A stretch of 64,000 nt of DNA, from positions 23,349 to 87,348 of the forward strand of contig NZ_JBHRTR010000035.1 in NCBI RefSeq assembly GCF_042646425.1, read 5' to 3'. Under the pieces are notes generated by a model that did not search any database, was not told the origin of the DNA, and worked only from the letters and a program-made list of their open reading frames with translations. This document shows positions 26,346-34,112 of this stretch, piece after piece (position 1 is the stretch's first letter; every line of letters begins with the position of its first letter). Source of the stretch: Marinibaculum pumilum (lineage in GTDB: Bacteria; Pseudomonadota; Alphaproteobacteria; Ferrovibrionales; Ferrovibrionaceae). Made by a program: the position numbers and the translations under genes.

Positions 26346-26476
26346 CGCACCCTCCCGGTCGGGCGGCCCGTCACGGCACTCTGCCGCACGGTACCGCCGT
26401 CATGACAAGGATGGCGGTGGAATGTGACGGCGCCACGGCGCTTCGGTTTCCGACGGCGGCGCGGGCGCCATTCCGC

Positions 26477-26674
26477 ACCCTTGAAATGCGGCTGCGGCCG
26501 CTGCGCCACGTAGGTGATGGCGCGGGTTCCGCCCTGCGGCATCGGCAGGACGCCGACCGGGTCCATGCCGTAGGGGCCCGCCTCGGGAAAGACCGGCGCG
26601 CCCCTGCCCTCCGCGGCAAGCTCGAAGACGCCGCAATTCAGCACCGCCTCGGTCGGGCCCGCCCTCACCGGCTG
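26477..26674 (-). pseudogene. Truncated tandem copy of the secreted protein gene at 26697-27146
   Basis: Sixty-six codons align without gaps to the C-terminal 66 residues before the last two of the upstream gene (26706-26903). Compare CGVFELAAEGRGAPVFPEAG with CGAFDYAGGSKGAPIFPGAG, and PQGGTRAITYVAQRPQPHFK with PQGGTRTVTYVAKQPQPHFE. The copy has no signal peptide or N-terminal half. It sits in an open frame (26342-26740) that begins inside the upstream gene and ends in an unrelated basic tail. It is most simply a partial tandem duplication that has lost function. A translated fusion is not excluded. Confidence 0.7.
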
Positions 26675-26696
26675 CGACCCGTCCGGGCCTGGCCCG

Positions 26697-27146
26697 TCAA
26701 TTGATGCCTTCGAAATGCGGCTGCGGCTGCTTCGCGACATAGGTGACCGTGCGCGTCCCGCCCTGCGGCAGCGGCATCACGCCGACCGGGCTCATGCCGC
26801 CGGATCCCGCACCCGGGAAGATCGGCGCCCCCTTGCTGCCGCCGGCATAGTCGAAGGCGCCGCAATGCATGGTGGCGACCTCAGCCCCCAGACGGATCGG
26901 CTGGAACGTCATCTTGATGTTGTGGCCCGGCTCTACCGTCATGCTTATGGAGGTCGAGAAAGAGCCCGGCTTCACCCGGCACTCGATATAGACCCGGCGG
27001 TCGAGATTGTTCTGGGCATGAATGTCCAGGTAGGAGTCCGCCGCCGCGGCGGGCCGGACCAGGACCGCGGACAGGGCAAGGGCGAGGATGGCGGCGATCG
27101 ACAAAGCATGCCGCAGCCGCAGGGCATTCCGGTGGGAACGGAACAT
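26697..27146 (-). CDS. Secreted protein of unknown function (intact copy of a duplicated gene)
   Basis: A 149-residue protein with a signal peptide (ALSIAAILALALSAVLV, cleavage after PAAAA) and a beta-rich mature domain. That domain contains NLDRRVYIECRVKPGSFS, TVEPGHNIKMTFQP and a C-terminal Gly/Pro-rich part ending QPQPHFEGIN. The two Cys (in YIEC and MHCG) could form a disulphide. The ATG at 27146 has GGAG eight bases upstream, and an ATG at 27158 is also in frame. It is followed by a truncated copy of its own 3' half. No known family was recognised. Confidence 0.7.
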   Translation of the reverse strand: MFRSHRNALRLRHALSIAAILALALSAVLVRPAAAADSYLDIHAQNNLDRRVYIECRVKPGSFSTSISMTVEPGHNIKMTFQPIRLGAEVATMHCGAFDYAGGSKGAPIFPGAGSGGMSPVGVMPLPQGGTRTVTYVAKQPQPHFEGIN

Positions 27147-27287
27147 CGCTGTCTCCATCGTTGGCGTTGCGATGCACCTACCGTCGGCTGCCGGTTTGAC
27201 CCCGAGATGACATGATCGTGGCGATATCCGGGCGGCGGCGCGTGCGATCGTGATCGCACGCGCCCGCATCCGCCGGCCGCGTGCGGC

Positions 27288-29588
27288 CTATTCCGCGGCC
27301 TCCTTCGCCGCCGGCCGCTCCACCCGGTCGGCCATCATCGCGGTCAGGTGGACGATGTCGGAGACGGTGGCCCCCATGTCGACGATCTGCACCGGCTTCT
27401 CCAGACCCACCAGCAGCGGGCCGTAGACGGTGGAGCCGGCGAGCACCTGCAGCAGCTTCGCACTCAGGTTGGCGGAGTGCAGGCCGGGCATCACCAGCAC
27501 ATTGGCCGGCCCGTTCAGGCGGGAGAAGGGATAGAGCTTGCGCAGTTCCGGGTTCAGGGCGATGTCGGCGGACATCTCGCCCTCGTACTCGAAATCGACC
27601 TCCATGCCGTCGAGCAGGCGGACCGCCTCGCGCACCCGGTCGCCGGTGACCCGCATCGGGTTGCCGAAATTCGAATGCGACAGCAGCGCCACCCGCGGCT
27701 CGTGGCCCATCTGCCGGGCCAGCGCGGCGGTCTGGACGGCGATGTCCTTCAGGATCTCGCCCTCCGGCAGCTCGTGCACCGTGGTGTCGGCGACGAACAC
27801 GGTGCGGCCCTTGGAGATCACGATGGAGACGCCGAACACCCGCTGGCCGGGCAGCGGGTCCAGCACCCGGCGGACATCCTCGTAGGCCACCGAATAGGAC
27901 CGGGTCACCCCGGTCACCATGGCGTCGGCATCGCCCAACCGCACCATGCAGGCGGAGAAGATGTTGCGGTCCTGGTTCACCATCCGCTGGCAGTCGCGGA
28001 ACAGGTAGCCCTGCCGTCCCAGCCGGCCGTACAGGAATTCCGTATAGGCATCGTTGCGGGCGCTCTTGCGGGCGTTGGTGATCTCCAGGTCGGCGGTGCT
28101 GACATGCAGGCCGATGCGTTTCATCGTTTCCGCGATGCGCTCCTCGCGGCCGACCAGGATCGGATGGCCGTAGCCGGCATTGCGGAAGGCGATGGCGGCG
28201 CGGATCACCTTCTCTTCCTCGCCCTCGGCGAACACCACCCGGCGCTCCTCGCCGCGCACCCGGTCCAGGATCATCTGGATCGAGCCGATGGTCGGGTCCA
28301 GGCGGGCGGCCAGGGTATGGCCGTAATGCTCCAGGTCGTGGATCGGCTGGCCGGCCACGCCGGAATCCATCGCCGCCTTGGCCACCGCCTTCGGCACCTC
28401 GACGATCAGCCGCGGGTCGAACGGCACCGGGATGATATAGTCGGGGCCGTACTGGGGACGCTGGCCGCGATAGGCGGCGGCCACCTCGTCGGGCACGTCC
28501 TCCCGCGCCAGGCGCGCCAGGGCATCGACCGCGGCGATCTTCATCTCGTCGTTGATGGTGGTCGCCCGCACGTCCAGCGCACCGCGGAAGATGTAGGGGA
28601 AGCCCAGGACATTGTTGACCTGGTTGGGATAGTCCGACCGGCCAGTGGCCATGATCGCGTCGCCGCGGACCTCGGCCACCTCCTCCGGCGTGATCTCGGG
28701 ATCCGGATTGGCCATCGCGAAGATGATCGGCTTCGCCGCCATCGACCGGATCATCTCGGCCGTGAAGGCGCCCTTCACCGACAGGCCCCAGACCACGTCG
28801 GCGCCGCGCATCGCCTCCTCCAGGCTGCGGGCGTCGGTCTCCACCGCATGGGCGGACTTCCACTGGTTCATCCGCTCGGTGCGGCCCTTGTAGATCACAC
28901 CCTTGGTGTCGCAGAGGATGGCATTGCCCGGCGGCAGGCCCATCGCCTTCAGCAGTTCCACGCTGGCGATCGCCGCCGCGCCGGCGCCGTTGATGACGAT
29001 CTTGGTGTCCTTGATGTCGCGTCCGGTCAGGTCCAGCGCATTGATCATGCCGGCGGCGGCGATGATCGCGGTGCCGTGCTGGTCGTCGTGGAAGATCGGG
29101 ATGTCCATCAGCTCGCGCAGCCGCTGCTCGATGATGAAGCAGTCGGGCGCCTTGATGTCTTCCAGGTTGATGCCGCCGAAGGTCGGTCCCAGGAACTTCA
29201 CGCAGTTGATGAATTCCTCGACATCCTCGGTGCCGACCTCGATGTCGATGCCGTCGACATCGGCGAAGCGCTTGAACAGCACCGACTTGCCCTCCATCAC
29301 CGGCTTGGAGGCCAGCGCGCCCAGATTGCCCAGGCCCAGCACCGCGGTGCCGTTGGAGATCACCGCCACCAGGTTGCCCTTGGCGGTATAGTCGTAGGCG
29401 GTCTTCGGATCCTTCTCGATCTCCAGGCAGGGCACGGCCACGCCGGGGGAATAAGCCAGCGACAGGTCGCGCTGGGTCGCCATCGGCTTGGTCGGCACCA
29501 CTTCGAGCTTGCCCGGCCGGCCACGTTTGTGGAATGCCAGGGCCTCGTCGCTCAGACTGGCCTGCTGCTGATCGCTCAAGTCACTCAT
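27288..29588 (-). CDS. maeB: NADP-dependent malic enzyme (malic enzyme-phosphotransacetylase fusion)
   Basis: Oxidatively decarboxylates malate to pyruvate with NADP. The 766-residue protein has the MaeB layout. The malic enzyme part (about 1-430) contains SLAYSPGVAVPCLEIEKDP, FLGPTFGGINLEDIKAPDCF and DDQHGTAII. The C-terminal phosphotransacetylase-like domain (about 440-760) contains NIFSACMVRLGDADAMVTGV and NGPANVLVMPGLHSANLSAKLL. In such fusions the PTA-like part is regulatory and lacks transacetylase activity. It is divergent from mutS across 131 bases. Confidence 0.97.
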   Translation of the reverse strand: MSDLSDQQQASLSDEALAFHKRGRPGKLEVVPTKPMATQRDLSLAYSPGVAVPCLEIEKDPKTAYDYTAKGNLVAVISNGTAVLGLGNLGALASKPVMEGKSVLFKRFADVDGIDIEVGTEDVEEFINCVKFLGPTFGGINLEDIKAPDCFIIEQRLRELMDIPIFHDDQHGTAIIAAAGMINALDLTGRDIKDTKIVINGAGAAAIASVELLKAMGLPPGNAILCDTKGVIYKGRTERMNQWKSAHAVETDARSLEEAMRGADVVWGLSVKGAFTAEMIRSMAAKPIIFAMANPDPEITPEEVAEVRGDAIMATGRSDYPNQVNNVLGFPYIFRGALDVRATTINDEMKIAAVDALARLAREDVPDEVAAAYRGQRPQYGPDYIIPVPFDPRLIVEVPKAVAKAAMDSGVAGQPIHDLEHYGHTLAARLDPTIGSIQMILDRVRGEERRVVFAEGEEEKVIRAAIAFRNAGYGHPILVGREERIAETMKRIGLHVSTADLEITNARKSARNDAYTEFLYGRLGRQGYLFRDCQRMVNQDRNIFSACMVRLGDADAMVTGVTRSYSVAYEDVRRVLDPLPGQRVFGVSIVISKGRTVFVADTTVHELPEGEILKDIAVQTAALARQMGHEPRVALLSHSNFGNPMRVTGDRVREAVRLLDGMEVDFEYEGEMSADIALNPELRKLYPFSRLNGPANVLVMPGLHSANLSAKLLQVLAGSTVYGPLLVGLEKPVQIVDMGATVSDIVHLTAMMADRVERPAAKEAAE

Positions 29589-29719
29589 TTGATGATTTGC
29601 CCTGCTGACATGCGCATTTCCCCGAGACCGGTCGCGGCGTGGCTTCCGGCCGGCCGGCGCGCAACTCTCCGGTCCGGCGGCCCGCCCTTTTTTCGCGCGA
29701 CACCTTGAGGGGATGATAG

Positions 29720-32589
29720 GTGCCGGATTCGACCCCTGACAAACGGGAAATGGGCCATAACCGGGAAAACGGGGTGGCCCGGGAGGATGGCAGCGCGATG
29801 CGCGCCACCCCGATGATGGCGCAGTACCTGCGGATCAAGGACCGCTACCCCGACGTCCTGCTGTTCTACCGGATGGGCGACTTCTACGAACTGTTCTTCG
29901 ACGATGCGGTGGCGGCCGCGGACTGCCTGGACATCACCCTCACCCGGCGCGGCAAGCATCTGGGGGAGGATATCCCGATGTGCGGCGTGCCGGTGCATTC
30001 CGCCGACGGCTATCTGGCGCGGCTGATCCGCGGCGGCCATAAGGTGGCGGTCTGCGAACAGACCGAAGACCCGGCGCAGGCGAAGAAGCGCGGGCCCAAG
30101 TCGGTGGTCGAGCGCGACGTGGTGCGGCTGGTCACCCCGGGCACCCTGACCGAGGACAGCCTGCTGGATGCCCGCGCCAACAACTTCCTGGCCTGCATGA
30201 CGGCGCCCGACCGCGATGGCGAGATCGGCCTGGCCTGGATCGACATCTCTACCGGCCAGTTCGCCGTCACCACCACCGGCGTCGCCGGCCTGGCGGCCGA
30301 GATCGCGCGACTGGCCCCGCGGGAGATGGTGCTGCCGGAAAGCGCCTTCGAGCAGGCCCGCGCCGCCGCCCAGTCGGGTGCCAGCGGCGAGGTGCCGGCG
30401 CTGACCTGCCTGCCGGACGCCCGCTTCGATGCCCGCAACGCGGAGGCGGTGCTGCTGCGCAGCTTCCAGGTTGCCACCCTGGACGCCTTCGGCAGCTTCG
30501 CGCCGGCGGAGCTCGCCGCCGCCGGTTCCCTGCTGGACTATGTCGCGCTGACCCAGATCGGCGCGATGCCGGAACTGCGACCGCCCCGGCACGAGGCGGC
30601 GGGCGCGGTGATGGCGATGGACGCCGCCACCCGCCGCAACCTGGAACTGACGGAGAGCCTGTCCGGCGGCCGCCGCGGCAGCCTGCTGGCGGTGGTCGAC
30701 CGCACCGTGACCGGTGCCGGGGCGCGGCTGCTGGCGGCGCGGATCGCGGCACCGCTGACGGACCCGGCGGCGATCGCCGGCCGGCACGACATGGTCGCCT
30801 ATTTCACCGGCGACGAGGGCCTGCGCCAGGCGGTGCGGGCGGAGCTGCGGGCGGCGCCGGACCTGGCGCGGGCGCTGGCCCGGCTGGGCCTGGGTCGTGG
30901 CGGCCCGCGCGACCTGGCGGCGGTGCGCGACGCGCTGGAGGCGGCCGGTGCGATCGCCGCCCGCCTGGCCGCCACCGCGCCGCGGCCCGCCGGCATCGAC
31001 GGCGCCGCCGCCGNNNNNNNNNNNNNNNNNNNNNNNNNNNNNNNNNNNNNNNNNNNNNNNNNNNNNNNNNNNNNNNNNNNNNNNNNNNNNNNNNNNNNNN
31101 NNNNNNNNNNNNNNNNNNNNNNNNNNNNNNNNNNNNNNNNNNNNNNNNNNNNNNNNNNNNNNNNNNNNNNNNNNNNNNNNNNNNNNNNNNNNNNNNNNNN
31201 NNNNNNNNNNNNNNNNNNNNNNNNNNNNNNNNNNNNNNNNNNNNNNNNNNNNNNNNNGACGAGCAGCGCACCCTGCGCGACGAGAGCCGGCGCCACATCG
31301 CCGCCCTGCAGGCGAAATATGCCGAGGCGACCGGGGTGACGAGCCTGAAGGTCAAGCACAACAACATGCTGGGCTATTTCGTCGAGGTCGGCGCGCGGCA
31401 TGCGTCGCGGCTGGGATCGGACTTCGCCCACCGGCAGACGATGAAGGATGCGGTGCGCTATTCCACCGGCGAGCTGGCGGACCTGGAAAGCCGCATCGCC
31501 GACGCCGCCGGTGCCGCCCAGGCGCTGGAGGAGGAGGTCTTCGCCGGCCTGCGCGACCAGGTGCTGGCGGTGCATGGCGCGCTGGCCGCGGCGGCGGAGG
31601 CCCTGGCCGTCATCGACGTCGCGGCCGCGGGTGCGGAACTGGCCGCCGATGCCGGCTGGGTGCGCCCGACGGTCAGCGAGACGCGGCGCTTCCATATCCG
31701 CGGCGGCCGCCACCCGGTGGTGGAGGCGGCGCTGCGGGCGGCCGACGGCAGCCCCTTCGTGGCCAACGATGTCGACCTGGGGGAGGCGCAGCGGCTCTGG
31801 CTGCTGACCGGCCCCAACATGGCGGGCAAGAGCACCTTCCTGCGGCAGAACGCGCTGATCGCGATCCTGGCGCAGGCCGGCCTGTTCGTGCCGGCGGCGG
31901 AGGCGGAGATCGGCCTGGTGGACCGGCTGTTCTCCCGCGTCGGCGCCGCCGACGACCTGGCGCGCGGCCGGTCGACCTTCATGGTGGAGATGGTGGAGAC
32001 GGCGGCGATCCTGAACCAGGCCGGGCCCGGCGCGCTGGTGATCCTGGACGAGATCGGCCGCGGCACCGCCACCTATGACGGCCTGTCGATCGCCTGGGCG
32101 ACGGTGGAGCATCTGCACGACGTGAACCGCTGCCGGTCGCTGTTCGCCACCCATTATCATGAGCTGACGGTGCTGTCGGACCGCCTGCCGGCGCTGGTGA
32201 ACCGCACCATGCGGGTGAAGGAATGGCGCGGCGACGTGGTCTTCCTGCACGAGGTGGCGGAGGGCGCCGCCGACCGCTCCTACGGCATCCAGGTGGCGAA
32301 GCTGGCCGGCCTGCCGCCGGCGGTACTGGCGCGTGCGCGCACCATCCTGAAGGAGCTGGAGCGCGGCGGGCAGAAGGGTGCGGTACGCGCCCTGCTCGAC
32401 GACCTGCCGCTGTTCGCCGGCCTGACCGCCGATCCGGCAGCCGGCAGCGCCGCTGCGCCGGCGGCGGCGGTCGCGGTGCATCCCGCCCTGGCCCGGCTGC
32501 GCGGCCTGGCACCCGACGAGCTGGCGCCGCGGGAGGCGCTGGACCTGCTGTACGAGCTGAAGCGGCTGGCGGAGGAGGATCCGGGCTAA
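29720..32589 (+). CDS. mutS: DNA mismatch repair protein MutS (split by an assembly gap)
   Basis: Recognises base mismatches and small loops and recruits MutL. The N-terminal mismatch-binding domain has TPMMAQYLRIKDRYPD and RMGDFYELFFDDA with the Phe-x-Glu wedge. The connector and core follow. After the gap come KVKHNNMLGYFVEV and the ATPase, with Walker A GPNMAGKST, the RSTFMVEMVETA segment, DEIGRGTATYDG and FATHYHEL. The first codon is taken as GTG at 29720 because GAGGGG lies ten bases upstream. An ATG at 29750 is an alternative. Frame differs across the 244-N gap. The C-terminus, with the LYELKRLAEED segment, is complete. Confidence 0.96.
31014..31257. other. Assembly gap (244 N) inside mutS
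   Basis: All bases are N. The mutS frame differs by one on the two sides, so the real gap length is not 244. Part of the lever and core domain is missing. Confidence 0.99.
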
Positions 32590-32602
32590 GGTGCCCGCCC
32601 TG

Positions 32603-33127
32603 TCAGCCGGGGGGACCGGGCTGTGGCGCGGGCAGCACCAGCCGCGCGCCGTCGCTGAACGACAGGATCAGCTGCCAGCGCTGCCAGCCGCCGCGATAGC
32701 TGTCCACCGCCGAAGCCGGCACCACGATGCGGGTGAAGCGCCGCCTGCGCGGCGGGTCCATGGCGCGGGCGACGATGTCGAGCGACAGGCCGACCGAGAC
32801 ACCGCTGTCCGACGAGCCGTACAGCGCCACGCCATAGTCGCGGTCCGGCGGCGGCCGCTTCAGGTCGCCGGCATAGAGCGAGCGGCCGGTCGGCGGCCGC
32901 AGTTCCGCTTCCGCTATCGTGCCCGTTGCCAGGGCGGTGACCAGCACCTGCCCGGCACCGTGGAGATCCTCGCTGCCCCTGCCGCGGTCGCCGTCGACCC
33001 AGCGGACGGAAGCCTCGGGCAGGTCGCTGCCGCCGAACCAGCCGCAGGCGCTGACCAGCAGGCAGAGGCAGAGGCCCGCCGCCAGCCGGGCGCGCGCGGG
33101 GCGACGGAAGCCCTGGCCGGACGACTG
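32603..33127 (-). CDS. Putative lipoprotein without an identifiable start codon
   Basis: The frame encodes a hydrophobic stretch ending in a lipobox-like LLVSAC (Cys codon at 33046-33044), then WFGGSDLPEAS and about 140 residues including LVTALATGTIAEAELR and LSLDIVARAMDP. It is convergent with mutS by 13 bases and divergent from the SDR gene. Between the SDR start and the hydrophobic stretch there is no ATG, GTG or TTG on this strand in any frame, only CTG codons (for example at 33085). The start is therefore unresolved and the upper coordinate is approximate. A sequencing error or a CTG start are both possible. Function unknown. Confidence 0.5.
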   Translation of the reverse strand, partial: QSSGQGFRRPARARLAAGLCLCLLVSACGWFGGSDLPEASVRWVDGDRGRGSEDLHGAGQVLVTALATGTIAEAELRPPTGRSLYAGDLKRPPPDRDYGVALYGSSDSGVSVGLSLDIVARAMDPPRRRRFTRIVVPASAVDSYRGGWQRWQLILSFSDGARLVLPAPQPGPPG

Positions 33128-33232
33128 GTGGCGCCGTGGCGAAGCCGCTATCGTCCGCCCCGATCCGAAATGCAGAAGATGCGCGCGCGGCGCCCGCCGG
33201 GGGCCCGCCGCCGAAGGGGAGGAGAGTTCCGC

Positions 33233-34006
33233 ATGACCAGCCTGTTCGACCTGACGGGAAAGGTTGCCGTCGTCACCGGTTCCAGCCGCGGCATCGGCCG
33301 CGCCATTGCCGAGCAGCTTGCCGCGCATGGCGCCAAGGTGGTCGTCTCCAGCCGCAAGGCGGCGGCCTGCGACGAGGTGGTGAAGGCGATCGAGGGTGCC
33401 GGCGGCACCGCGATCGCGATCCCGGCCAGCATCTCCGACAAGGCGCAGCTTGAGACCCTGGTGGCGGAGACGAAGAAGCATTTCGGTCAGATCGACATCC
33501 TGGTCTGCAACGCCGCGGTGAACCCGTTCTTCGGCACCTCGAAGGACATTCCCGACGATGCCTTCGACAAGATCATGTCCTCCAACATCAAGTCGAACCA
33601 CTGGCTCTGCAACATGGTGATCCCGGAGATGGCGGAGCGCGGCGACGGCGCGGTGGTCATCGTCTCCTCCGTCGGCGGGCTGTTCGGCTCCGACAAGCTG
33701 GGCGCCTACTGCATTTCCAAGGCCGCCGACATGCAGATGGCGCGCAACCTGGCGGTGGAATGGGGGCCGAAGAACATTCGCGTGAACGCCATCGCGCCCG
33801 GCCTGATCAAGACCGATTTCGCCCGCGCGCTGTGGGAGAATCCGGAGATCCTGAAGATGGCGACCAAGGGCTATCCGCTGCGCCGCATCGGCCAGCCGGA
33901 GGAAATCGCCGGCGCCGTGGTCTTCCTGGCCTCGAAGGCGGGCAGCTTCACCACCGGGCAGACCCTGGTGATCGACGGCGGCGGCGCCATCAATCAGGGC
34001 GGCTGA
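33233..34006 (+). CDS. SDR family oxidoreductase
   Basis: A 257-residue classical short-chain dehydrogenase/reductase. It has the TGSSRGIGRA dinucleotide loop at residues 15-24, a CNAAVN segment (NAG-type), catalytic Ser in IVSSVGG, the YxxxK active site (AYCISKAA) and the C-terminal PEEIAGAVVFLASKAGSF and TGQTLVIDGGG. The SRKAA after beta-2 suggests NADP preference. The substrate cannot be assigned. The ATG at 33233 follows GGGGAGGAG. It stands alone between the lipoprotein gene and glnD. Confidence 0.93.
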   Translation: MTSLFDLTGKVAVVTGSSRGIGRAIAEQLAAHGAKVVVSSRKAAACDEVVKAIEGAGGTAIAIPASISDKAQLETLVAETKKHFGQIDILVCNAAVNPFFGTSKDIPDDAFDKIMSSNIKSNHWLCNMVIPEMAERGDGAVVIVSSVGGLFGSDKLGAYCISKAADMQMARNLAVEWGPKNIRVNAIAPGLIKTDFARALWENPEILKMATKGYPLRRIGQPEEIAGAVVFLASKAGSFTTGQTLVIDGGGAINQGG

Positions 34007-34112
34007 GCGGCCGCGGCCGGGCCCGCCGGGGCTTGAAGTCCCGGCGCCGGTGCCGCACATCGCCTGATGTTTCCCGGCGGCCGGACACCGCGCGGGACGG
34101 AAAGGCAGAGGC

